Source: Colwellia sp.
GTDB lineage: Bacteria > Pseudomonadota > Gammaproteobacteria > Enterobacterales > Alteromonadaceae
Direction: 5' to 3'
Assembly: GCA_013215385.1 (NCBI GenBank)
Contig: JABSOY010000012.1
Coordinates: 166,851-230,850, forward strand
DNA: 64,000 bases
Shown: positions 1 to 8,044 of the stretch, piece after piece
How the letters are laid out: each line of letters begins with the position of its first letter
Position numbering within the stretch: the stretch's first letter is position 1
Translations under genes and position numbers: made by a program
The notes under the pieces: model-generated
The model's database searches: none
Told to the model about the DNA's origin: nothing
Seen by the model: only the letters and a program-made list of their open reading frames with translations

Positions 1-813
1 TAACAACAAAGCTTTTATTTCTGCTAGTTCTATTTCAAGTCGGTCAATTTGTGCGCGGCTCGCTGGCTCGCCGCCCTCCCCTGTTTCACCGTGTTGCTCT
101 GCTCGAAAATTTTCGTGCTCTTCACTCATCACCTCTAAAACAGTACCAACCATCATGTTTAAGAAAATAAAGGCGGTTAAGAAAATAAAGGATAAGTAAT
201 AAATCCAACTAAGAGGATGAATCGCCATAGTTTCATACATAACATCAGTCCAATCTTCGAAGGTTGCGATACGAAATAGTGTTAACATCGAAATTGAAAC
301 ATCCCCCCATAATACTTCATTAATCTGATGAAATACCATACTCCCTACCGCTGCGTAAATATAAAAAATAACAAACATTAATAAGGCAATATAACCCATT
401 CTGGGTATAGCTTTAATAAGCGCATTAATTAATAAACGCAGTTCTGGAACCATAGAAACTAACCGCAATACCCGGAATACGCGTAATAAACGTGCTAATA
501 GTACACCAGAACCACCTGTTGGTATCAAACTACCAATAACAATTAAGGTATCAAAAACATTCCAACCATTTTTTAAAAAGTCTTTTTTATTAGGAAACGC
601 CATAAAACGTATCGTTAATTCAATGACAAAAAACACAGTAATGGCACTATCCAAGAATGCCAATATTTTGACAATTTGTATCGGTAAATCATGCGTTTTA
701 GCGCCAATAAGTAACGCTGAAAAAATAATAACCGCTATGATTGACCACTGAAAAATAGGACTAGAATCTATTTTTTTTAATTGACGTTGTGTGCGAAAGA
801 TAAAAGAACTCAT
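1..813 (-). CDS. Voltage-gated cation channel of the bacterial Nav/Cav type (C-terminus cut off by window edge)
   Basis: The frame opens with ATG at 813 and stays open to base 1, so 271 codons are visible and the stop lies outside. It reads as a six-helix ion-transport domain. An S4 voltage sensor around residues 105-125 carries arginines about every third residue (RLLRVFRVLRLV). A pore loop carries the filter TFEDWTD at residues 184-190, and a long S6 is followed by a hydrophilic C-terminal tail (EEHENFRAEQHGETGEGG) that looks like the start of a coiled coil. Family members are inner-membrane homotetramers that conduct Na+ or Ca2+. The extra acidic residues in the filter suggest Ca2+ rather than Na+ permeation (inference). 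The gene stands alone, 23 bases beyond the end of the next gene. Confidence 0.85.
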   Translation of the reverse strand, partial: MSSFIFRTQRQLKKIDSSPIFQWSIIAVIIFSALLIGAKTHDLPIQIVKILAFLDSAITVFFVIELTIRFMAFPNKKDFLKNGWNVFDTLIVIGSLIPTGGSGVLLARLLRVFRVLRLVSMVPELRLLINALIKAIPRMGYIALLMFVIFYIYAAVGSMVFHQINEVLWGDVSISMLTLFRIATFEDWTDVMYETMAIHPLSWIYYLSFIFLTAFIFLNMMVGTVLEVMSEEHENFRAEQHGETGEGGEPASRAQIDRLEIELAEIKALLL

Positions 814-836
814 AAAAACAATCTCTAAAAATAAAG

Positions 837-1481
837 TTAAGGGGCGTTATCACCAACAAAGGGGTTATTCCGGCGCTCTTCGCCAAAAGTACTCATCGGG
901 CCATGACCCGGAATAAACCTGACATCATCACCTAAAGGAAAAAGATTTTCTCGAATAGAATGAACTAACGTAGCATGGTCGCCACGCGGAAAATCTGTTC
1001 GTCCCATCGAGCCTTTAAATAATACATCACCAACTTGAGCAAGGTTTGATTCGCGATGAAAAAAGACCACATGGCCAGGTGTATGGCCCGGGCAGAAATA
1101 CACTTCCAAGGTGATTTCACCAAAAGTTACCGTGTCATTTTGTGCTAACCAGCGATTTGGTTGAAAATATTCCGCATGTGGAAAACCAAACTGTTCTTTT
1201 TGCTCAGGAATTAAATCTATCCAAAATTGGTCTGCTTGGTGGGGTCCTTCAATATCAACACTAAAATGTTCTGCCAATGGCGTTGTTGCTCCAGCATGAT
1301 CAATATGTGCATGAGTTAACAAAACCTTAGCCAAGGTGAGACCTTTCTCCGTTATAGCATTGATGATGAGTTCGATATCACCACCGGGATCAATAACCGC
1401 CGCCTGCTTCGTTAAATCACACCAAAACAATGTACAGTTTTGTTGAAATCGAGTAACAGGAATAATTTGAAATTGTAGCAT
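837..1481 (-). CDS. ycbL: YcbL-type MBL-fold hydrolase (glyoxalase II-like)
   Basis: A 214-residue metallo-beta-lactamase-fold protein. The metal-binding motif T-H-A-H-I-D-H lies at residues 56-62. Further ligands are the His of CPGHTPGHV, the Asp of VGDVLF and the His of IPGHGP near the C-terminus. The short length without the glyoxalase II substrate-binding extension, and the N-terminus MLQFQIIPVTRFQQNC, match the YcbL branch of hydroxyacylglutathione hydrolase-like enzymes, which are type II glyoxalase-like cytosolic thioesterases. ATG at 1481 has a GAGG about 10 bases upstream. Glutathione thioester hydrolysis is known for some family members and is not provable here. Confidence 0.85.
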   Translation of the reverse strand: MLQFQIIPVTRFQQNCTLFWCDLTKQAAVIDPGGDIELIINAITEKGLTLAKVLLTHAHIDHAGATTPLAEHFSVDIEGPHQADQFWIDLIPEQKEQFGFPHAEYFQPNRWLAQNDTVTFGEITLEVYFCPGHTPGHVVFFHRESNLAQVGDVLFKGSMGRTDFPRGDHATLVHSIRENLFPLGDDVRFIPGHGPMSTFGEERRNNPFVGDNAP

Positions 1482-1679
1482 AGCGGAGTTTCCTCTGAGT
1501 ACTTACTATAGGATATCGAACTTTAGACAATATTGGGATGATATTATTGAAAGCAAGTTTTGAATACGGTTTACTGAACCTTTACAGTTACAATCAACAT
1601 ATTTTTAAAAAACCTTTGCTATATGATCTGAACTCGGTAAGCTAATCTGCAAATAAAAACAATATGAATTCAATAATAT

Positions 1680-3017
1680 ATGACAACAACTAGAGACTCA
1701 TTTCATTCCCGTATCGGTTTTGTATTAGCAGCTGCGGGCTCTGCCATAGGCTTAGGTAATATCTGGGGATTCCCTACTCAAGCGGCTAATAATGGTGGTG
1801 GCGCTTTTTTATTCGTTTATTTATTAGTAACTGTTTTATTAGCCCTGCCCGCTTTATATGCTGAAATTTATATTGGCAACCAAGCTCAGAAAAACCCCGT
1901 AGCCGCACTAAAAGAAGCATGTAAAGACACTTTTCCAATGGTGGGTAAATATGCCGGTTTAATCGGTTTATGTGGCGCGATGATGATGTTAAGCTTTTAC
2001 ACCATTGTTGCAGGCTGGATGCTTGCTCATGCACTTTCTGCAATAACTGAACTGGCCGGTTTAACTGCAATTTCACAATGGTTAGCCACTTCAAGCATCG
2101 AACGAAACATATTATTTACTCCGCTTTTTATTTTATTAGGCGCCGCAATTATTCACCAAGGTGTTAATGCCGGTATTGAAAAATGGTCAGCCCGTTTAAT
2201 GCCTTTATTATTGGTGATGTTACTTTGCTTAATTATTTATATTCTTCAACAACCCGGCGCAGAGAAAGGCTTAGCGCTATATTTGATCCCTGACTTTTCA
2301 CAAGTTACTAACCCTAAATTAATCATCTCGGCGATGGGGCAAGCCTTCTTTTCGTTATCAATTGGTGTCGGTGGCATGATGGTTTACGGTTCATACATGA
2401 AAAAAGATAAAGATATCGGGAAGTTAGCAATATCAATTACCGCACTTGATACTTGTATTGCTTTTATGGCGGGTCTCCTCATCATTCCTGCCTTATTTGT
2501 TGCTCAAGAAGCTGGTTTAGAGGTATTTAACGACAACGAACTCATTGGTGAAGGTCAGTTAATTTTTAATATTCTCCCGGCACTGTTCAACTCTATGGGT
2601 AATGTCGGCTTAATTGTTTCAAGTGGCTTTTTCTTGTTGTTATCTATTGCCGCATTAACATCGACTATTTCATCTACCGAAGTACCCGTTTCATATTTAG
2701 TTGAAGATAAAGGCTTTACTCGTTCAAAAGCAACCTGGTTAGTATCGTTTATTGTACTTTGCGCTAGCATGGTATTAATTACTTTCTTTGATGACTTATT
2801 TGCTTTGGTTATTCGGGTATTAACGACAATAATGCAACCTTTGAGTTGTTTATTTTACTTTATCGTCGTTGGTTGGTTATGGAATCGCGGTAATAAACTT
2901 CGCGATAAAGCTTTGCAAGAAGGAAGAAAATGGCTACCGGTATGGGGTAATTACTTACGGTTCGTTTGCCCATTATTATTAACCGTTGTTTTTGTTAATG
3001 TCGCAATTTTGAATTAA
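1680..3017 (+). CDS. Neurotransmitter:sodium symporter (NSS/SNF) family transporter
   Basis: A 445-residue polytopic inner-membrane protein with about 11 hydrophobic segments. The N-terminal helix 1 signature GSAIGLGNIWGFPTQAANNG, followed by GGAF, is diagnostic of the LeuT-fold NSS family, which imports amino acids or similar amines with Na+. The usual WRFP motif is WGFP here, so the gating arginine known from LeuT (R30) is replaced by glycine, as in one bacterial branch of the family. The substrate cannot be read from sequence. ATG at 1680 is the first start, but it has only a weak ribosome binding site. The gene is divergent from the ycbL-like gene and followed by a REP-like element. Confidence 0.9.
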   Translation: MTTTRDSFHSRIGFVLAAAGSAIGLGNIWGFPTQAANNGGGAFLFVYLLVTVLLALPALYAEIYIGNQAQKNPVAALKEACKDTFPMVGKYAGLIGLCGAMMMLSFYTIVAGWMLAHALSAITELAGLTAISQWLATSSIERNILFTPLFILLGAAIIHQGVNAGIEKWSARLMPLLLVMLLCLIIYILQQPGAEKGLALYLIPDFSQVTNPKLIISAMGQAFFSLSIGVGGMMVYGSYMKKDKDIGKLAISITALDTCIAFMAGLLIIPALFVAQEAGLEVFNDNELIGEGQLIFNILPALFNSMGNVGLIVSSGFFLLLSIAALTSTISSTEVPVSYLVEDKGFTRSKATWLVSFIVLCASMVLITFFDDLFALVIRVLTTIMQPLSCLFYFIVVGWLWNRGNKLRDKALQEGRKWLPVWGNYLRFVCPLLLTVVFVNVAILN

Positions 3018-3051
3018 AGCTTATTGGTAAACAAGAACTACTCTTGGTTTT

Positions 3052-3113
3052 CGTCATATTGAATTTGTTTCAATATCTTAAAGATAAGACCCTGAAATAA
3101 ATTCAGGGTGACG
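3052..3113. repeat. REP/MITE-like double-hairpin intergenic element
   Basis: A 62-base element of two hairpins. ATATTGAA (3056-3063) pairs with TTCAATAT (3069-3076), and ACCCTGAA (3089-3096) pairs with TTCAGGGT (3102-3109). The two halves are also inverted copies of each other: CGTCA at the left end matches TGACG at the right end, with GAATTT(G/A)TTTCA in both arms. This design, with CGTCA-type ends and a TTGAA..TTTCAA core, is typical of dispersed extragenic palindromes in proteobacterial genomes. It sits between two convergent genes, where it could also slow transcription from both sides. Confidence 0.65.
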
Positions 3114-3172
3114 ATTCCAGCAATTTATGACTTCCTAATATGACATCCCTATCTTTACTCTTATTGGTTTTA

Positions 3173-4375
3173 TCAGTAACTCACTTTATTTCGACCTGTT
3201 TTTTTCGCTTTATATAGTGCTTGATCTGAGCATTTCAGCGCTTGTTCAAAGCCTTGCTTGTCAGCTCTTATAGCCACGCCGATAGAGATAGTAACGTTGA
3301 CGGTTTTAAAGTCAGCATTCTTAGCGCCTTTCTTAGAACTACGTTGCTGTTTCGTTTTTCGTTGTGGCTGCCTAATCACTATTTTGTAATCTTGTATTGC
3401 TTGGCGAACGGCTTCTAACTCGGGTAATGCTTGTTCAATTGTTTTACTTGGAAAAACGATAGTGAACTCTTCTCCGCCATAACGGAAGGCTTTACCACCT
3501 CCTTTAACCTTGCCAATTTTTGCTGCAACGAGTTTTAATACCTGATCGCCAATATCATGCCCATAGGTGTCGTTAAACTTTTTAAAGTGGTCAATATCTA
3601 ACATAGCGACGGTATATTTTCGCCCTAACGATAGCGCTAACTGATTCAATGCTCTTCGGGAAGGCAATGCCGTTAAGTCATCTCGATAAGCAAGAAAATA
3701 GGCGTCTATCACGATGACGAAAAGGTAATGCACACTTAACAGCATTAACAGTAAACTTATCGGTAGGTTGATTAGTTGATAATGATGTAAAATCCATACG
3801 AGCAGAGATATAAAAACAGCTGATGTCACCAAATCTGCGCGTTTAACTGTTCGCCAAAAAGAAATAACAACAGATAAAATAATAGGTAACTCTACCAGAA
3901 GATATTTTTTAAAAGAGTCGATATTTGTTAATGATTGAAGCAAGGCAATTATAGCTTCGTTGGTCGATAACCAGAGATAGGCAACCCCACCAGCCATGAT
4001 GATAAAGACCAAACGATAAAAACCATGTATTGAGACCACACCGCGATCTTTTATCATTGATAATAACAATATACAGAAACAGCCAAATAGCATTAACCAG
4101 TCGCCATGAACCGCTAACCAATTCGACCATGGAGGCGTGAAAGATAACCCCCCGTAGTAAATTAACCATAACATAGATAAAAAAGCCAAGCGGCTACGGT
4201 TAAAATAACTCGCAAAAACAATAATAACGGCTAAAAAAACTAACAGTAATTGTTCAATGATAACAATTTGTTTCAGCCAAAATATTTGGCTTTTTACCAC
4301 ACCATAATAAACCAAGGAAAAAAAGGTTAAGCTAAAGAAAAGTGATTTGAGTCCTTTAATCATTTGCGACAACAT
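3173..4375 (-). CDS. Membrane-bound GGDEF diguanylate cyclase
   Basis: A 400-residue protein whose first ~225 residues form about seven or eight membrane helices, followed by a GGDEF domain. The active-site loop is RYGGEEF, with GGEEF at residues 300-304, and the metal site is in LDIDHFKKFNDTYGHDIGD. It should make cyclic di-GMP from two GTP at the inner membrane. The position nine residues before GGEEF, where an inhibitory RxxD site would start, reads KGGG, so product inhibition through an I-site is unlikely. A Lys/Arg-rich insertion of about 20 residues (RQPQRKTKQQRSSKKG) lies late in the domain. ATG at 4375 has GGAG just upstream. No EAL domain is present. Confidence 0.9.
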   Translation of the reverse strand: MLSQMIKGLKSLFFSLTFFSLVYYGVVKSQIFWLKQIVIIEQLLLVFLAVIIVFASYFNRSRLAFLSMLWLIYYGGLSFTPPWSNWLAVHGDWLMLFGCFCILLLSMIKDRGVVSIHGFYRLVFIIMAGGVAYLWLSTNEAIIALLQSLTNIDSFKKYLLVELPIILSVVISFWRTVKRADLVTSAVFISLLVWILHHYQLINLPISLLLMLLSVHYLFVIVIDAYFLAYRDDLTALPSRRALNQLALSLGRKYTVAMLDIDHFKKFNDTYGHDIGDQVLKLVAAKIGKVKGGGKAFRYGGEEFTIVFPSKTIEQALPELEAVRQAIQDYKIVIRQPQRKTKQQRSSKKGAKNADFKTVNVTISIGVAIRADKQGFEQALKCSDQALYKAKKTGRNKVSY

Positions 4376-4415
4376 TTACTCCAAACGCTTAACGTTAGTG
4401 AAATTATATGGCGAG

Positions 4416-5915
4416 TTATGAAAGAGATAATGCGGCGCTATCGGTAACTTTATCATCAGTATCGGTAACTTTATCCCTTACTTGATCAAAAGAGTCATTG
4501 TCACTACTTTGCAAGTCTACTTGTTCTATTTTATCGAAGCGCGACACAATTTTATCGGCAGACGTGTGAATTTGCTTCACATCGTTAGCAGCTTGATCGA
4601 TATGCTTAGCTAAATTAGCAAAGCGTGATTTAAAGCGGCCAAAGTCTTGTGATAAATACGACAGGTGCGCTTGAATAACATGTATTTGTTTTCTTGTTGC
4701 TTCATCTTTTAACACAGAACGTGAAGTGGTTAATATCGCCATTAACGTTGTTGGCGAAGCTAACCAAACTCGCTTCTTATTGGCGTAGTCAACTAAGTCC
4801 CCCTGATGGGCATGAATCTCAGCAAATATTGCCTCAGCGGGAATAAACATAATAGCGCCGTCCGCAGTTTCGTTTTCAATTAAGTATTTATCGCTAATAT
4901 CATTAATATGTTTTTTTATATCGGTTTTAAACTGACGTTCAGCCGCTTTTCGGTCATGTTCACCTAATTGATTGTCCATCATCTTTTTATAGTTTTCTAA
5001 CGGAAACTTTGAATCAATAACAACATTGCCGGTAGGCTCAGGTAAAAATAAAATACAATCGGCAATTTTACCATTTGATAAAGTGTGCTGAATAGCAAAG
5101 TGTTGTTCGGGCATAACGTTACGGATAAGACTGTTAAGTTGTACTTCACCAAAAGCACCTCGTGAGCGTTTATCGCTCAGTATTTCTTGTAAGCTAACGA
5201 CGTTGTTCGACAGCTCGGTTATTTTTTTCTGTGCATCATCAATTAATGCTAAACGCTGTAAAATATCATTAAATGTTTTGGTCGTTTTGTCAAAACCTTC
5301 AGCTAAACGTTTCTCGACTTGCCCACTAATCTCTTTCAAACGCATATCGGTTGAAACCGTTAATTGGTCGATACGTTTGGTCATTTGTTCACTTGAGGCT
5401 TGCAACGATTTAGTTAAGTCTTCACGACTCAATTGAGTAATTTTATTGAGGTGTTCAACAAGTTGATCAACTGACTTTAGTTGATTTTGATTAAATACCG
5501 TTTGATGCTCATGTAGTACTCGATTGAGCTTGTCGCTGTTCGCATGCAAGTTGTTAATTTGTTTTGTGCCCTGCTCGGCATGCTGGTGTAGTAATTTTAT
5601 TTTAAAGTCAGATATTTGCTGTTCGAAATAAGCTTTTAACGCATTTTGCTGATTAGCCAATTGCTGATGGTTAAAGGCTAATTGCTGTTGGAGTTGCTGC
5701 TGATACGTCCCTGACAACTCTGATGAAAGTACAATTTTTTCAAGAATTTGTTGAGATTTATCATCTTGTGAGCAAACTTGTCTAGACAGTTTATTTACCT
5801 TAAAAAATAAAACAAAATTTACACTGAATGAAATAACAACTAAAAAGACGATGAAGGTAATAGACAGCTCTGCAGGGATTTTGTCTAAGAAGGAAGAGAG
5901 ATCATTAACAAGCAT
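4416..5915 (-). CDS. rmuC: DNA recombination protein RmuC
   Basis: About 499 residues. An N-terminal membrane helix (residues ~15-35) is followed by a long Gln-rich coiled coil (~50-230) and then the conserved RmuC core from about residue 240 (SDKRSRGAFGEVQL, VIDSKFPLENY, FIPAEAIFAEI). RmuC proteins limit inversions and rearrangements at short inverted repeats, and the core is related to restriction-like nucleases. The longest frame begins at GTG 5933; ATG at 5915 is preferred, though neither has a clear ribosome binding site. The hydrophilic tail is rich in Asp and Ser (KVTDTDDKVTD) and poorly conserved. Confidence 0.92.
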   Translation of the reverse strand: MLVNDLSSFLDKIPAELSITFIVFLVVISFSVNFVLFFKVNKLSRQVCSQDDKSQQILEKIVLSSELSGTYQQQLQQQLAFNHQQLANQQNALKAYFEQQISDFKIKLLHQHAEQGTKQINNLHANSDKLNRVLHEHQTVFNQNQLKSVDQLVEHLNKITQLSREDLTKSLQASSEQMTKRIDQLTVSTDMRLKEISGQVEKRLAEGFDKTTKTFNDILQRLALIDDAQKKITELSNNVVSLQEILSDKRSRGAFGEVQLNSLIRNVMPEQHFAIQHTLSNGKIADCILFLPEPTGNVVIDSKFPLENYKKMMDNQLGEHDRKAAERQFKTDIKKHINDISDKYLIENETADGAIMFIPAEAIFAEIHAHQGDLVDYANKKRVWLASPTTLMAILTTSRSVLKDEATRKQIHVIQAHLSYLSQDFGRFKSRFANLAKHIDQAANDVKQIHTSADKIVSRFDKIEQVDLQSSDNDSFDQVRDKVTDTDDKVTDSAALSLS

Positions 5916-6008
5916 AAAACCACACAATAACACTGTAAATATTATCAGTATTAAACCATAGATAATTAGTTAGGTTAAGCTTATTTTTATATACTTTGCG
6001 GTGATGTT

Positions 6009-6227
6009 TTAATAATCATTGATCAAATGAATACGGTCTCCCACTTTATTAAGGATAGTTATTTCTCCATCGCAGACGGCAACAATTGACTTTTCTACTT
6101 TAAATTCGTTAGAAATAATCACTCGACCACTTTTATTTTGTGGAAAGGCTCCCACATGATGCATCAGTTCAAGTGAATTATCACAATAATAAATAATCGT
6201 AACAGTACGCAACTTAGTCTCTATCAT
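6009..6227 (-). CDS. Small conserved protein, probably TIGR02922-type
   Basis: A 72-residue protein beginning at ATG 6225-6227. The layout is a beta-rich start (VTIIYYCDNSLELMHHVG), a middle PQNKSGRVIISNEFK and the tail SIVAVCDGEITILNKVGDRI. This pattern resembles a family of about 70-residue proteins, recalled as TIGR02922, found in Colwellia and other marine gammaproteobacteria, often in several copies per genome. No function is known. It is a single gene between fumarase and rmuC on the same strand, separated from fumarase by a terminator. The family assignment is from memory of the motif and needs a profile search. Confidence 0.65.
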   Translation of the reverse strand: MIETKLRTVTIIYYCDNSLELMHHVGAFPQNKSGRVIISNEFKVEKSIVAVCDGEITILNKVGDRIHLINDY

Positions 6228-6308
6228 AATTTATTAGTAGGTTTTTTTAATTCATTTCAATTTCATTTAAGTGTAGACACAAAATAGAAAATTTACTGCT
6301 CTCTAAAT

Positions 6309-6333
6309 AAAAAAGCGCCCAAAGGCGCTTTAA
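6309..6333 (-). terminator. Rho-independent terminator after fumarase
   Basis: On the minus strand the stem AAGCGCC / GGCGCTT with a three- to four-base loop is followed by a run of T. It lies 26 bases beyond the fumarase stop codon and separates it from the small gene downstream. Confidence 0.8.
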
Positions 6334-6358
6334 GAAACTCATGTTAAATATAGAGATA

Positions 6359-7882
6359 TTAGCTTTTTAGTTTAGCATCAAGTACTTCAATTTTAGCTTT
6401 CCAAATAGCAGGGCCCGTTACATGAGCTGATTCGCCTAAGCTGTCTACCGCCACAGTAACAGGCATATCTTCAACTTCAAATTCGTAAATAGCTTCCATT
6501 CCCATATCTTCAAAAGCGACAACTTTCGCTTTTTTTATGGCTTTAGACACCAAATACGCCGCGCCACCAACAGCCATTAAATATACTGACTTATGATTTT
6601 TAATGGTTTCAACGGTGGCTGCGCCACGTTCAGCTTTACCAATAGTGCCGAGTAGGCCTGTTTCAGCAAGCATCATTTCAGTAAATTTATCCATACGTGT
6701 TGCCGTAGTAGGACCCGCGGGACCAACGGCTTCGTCACCAATAGCATCTACTGGGCCTACGTAATAAATAAACTTATCGGTAAAGTCGACCGGTAATTTT
6801 TCGCCCTTTGCTAACATATCTTGAATACGTTTATGAGCGGCATCACGTCCGGTTAAGATAGTACCACTGAGTAGAACTGTTTCACCTGTTTTCCATGAAC
6901 TAATGTCTGCTTTTTTCAAGTTGTCAACGTTAACACGGCGCACGTCTTCGCCCACTTCCCAGGTGATTTCTGGCCAGTCTTCTAATTTTGGTGGTGTTAA
7001 AATTGCAGGGCCTGAGCCATCTAAGTGAAAATGTACATGACGAGTTGCCGCACAATTTGGGATCATCACCACAGGTTTTGAAGCGGCATGGGTTGGCATT
7101 GAATTAATTTTAACATCAACCACAGTCGTTAAACCGCCAAGACCTTGTGCACCAATGCCTAACTTATTAACGCGTTCAAAAATTTCTAAACGCAGTTTTT
7201 CTTCAGCGGTTTCTGCACCTTTATCGATTAAATCTTGAATATCAACTGGGTCCATTAAGCTTTCTTTAGCAAGCACACCTGCTTTTTCAGCTGTGCCACC
7301 AATACCTATGCCTAACATGCCAGGTGGACACCAACCAGCCCCCATGGTTGGCAATGTTTTCACTACCCAGTCAGCAATAGAATCGCTTGGGTTTAACATC
7401 ACCATTTTGGATTTATTCTCACTACCACCGCCTTTAGCTGCGATCATAATTTCAAGGCCGCCACCTGGCACCATATCAATATGCACCACTGATGGCGTAT
7501 TATCTTTAGTATTAATACGCGCGCCTGCAGGGTCTTTGACAATAGAGGCACGTAATGGATTGTCAGGATTTAAATAAGCGCGACGTGTCCCTTCATCAAT
7601 CATTTGTTGCACAGTTAAGTCTGTTTTGTCCCATTGAACATCCATTCCTATTTTTACAAAACAGGTAACAATCCCGGTATCTTGACAGATAGGACGTTGG
7701 CCGTGCGCCGACATGCGAGAGTTGATGAGTATTTGTGCGATAGCGTCTTTTGCGGCTGTACTTTCTTCTTTATGGTATGCTTTCTCTAACGCTTGAATAA
7801 AGTCAAGCGGGTGATAATAAGAAATGTATTGTAGTGCATCAGCAATACTTTCAATTAAATCTTGTTGTTTAATGATAGCCAT
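6359..7882 (-). CDS. fumA: Fumarate hydratase, class I (iron-sulfur)
   Basis: 507 residues from the ATG at 7882, which has AGAGAC upstream; a longer frame to TTG 7912 lacks support. The protein is a single-chain class I fumarase. The alpha part carries RPICQDTGIV and MVPGGGLEIMIAAKGGGSENKSK, and the linker is followed by the beta part (GPTTATRMDKFTEMML, GKAERGAATVETIKNHKSVYLMAVGGAAYLV). Cysteines in PICQDTG, GAGWCPPG and IPNCAATRH are the expected 4Fe-4S ligands. It interconverts fumarate and malate in the TCA cycle in the cytosol. It is slightly shorter than E. coli FumA (548). An oxygen-stable class II enzyme is not in this window. Confidence 0.93.
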   Translation of the reverse strand: MAIIKQQDLIESIADALQYISYYHPLDFIQALEKAYHKEESTAAKDAIAQILINSRMSAHGQRPICQDTGIVTCFVKIGMDVQWDKTDLTVQQMIDEGTRRAYLNPDNPLRASIVKDPAGARINTKDNTPSVVHIDMVPGGGLEIMIAAKGGGSENKSKMVMLNPSDSIADWVVKTLPTMGAGWCPPGMLGIGIGGTAEKAGVLAKESLMDPVDIQDLIDKGAETAEEKLRLEIFERVNKLGIGAQGLGGLTTVVDVKINSMPTHAASKPVVMIPNCAATRHVHFHLDGSGPAILTPPKLEDWPEITWEVGEDVRRVNVDNLKKADISSWKTGETVLLSGTILTGRDAAHKRIQDMLAKGEKLPVDFTDKFIYYVGPVDAIGDEAVGPAGPTTATRMDKFTEMMLAETGLLGTIGKAERGAATVETIKNHKSVYLMAVGGAAYLVSKAIKKAKVVAFEDMGMEAIYEFEVEDMPVTVAVDSLGESAHVTGPAIWKAKIEVLDAKLKS

Positions 7883-8044
7883 AAGGGTCTCTCTATATAT
7901 GCAAATCGACAAATGTCGTTCAACTGCATTAAATACGTTACCTATTAGTATAAGATAATTTATAATGGTTGAAAGTTAAAAAATTGCCGATATCATACCC
8001 TGCTTGTTATCGAGCTACCACCCTATTATCGAGTAAACTCCGCC

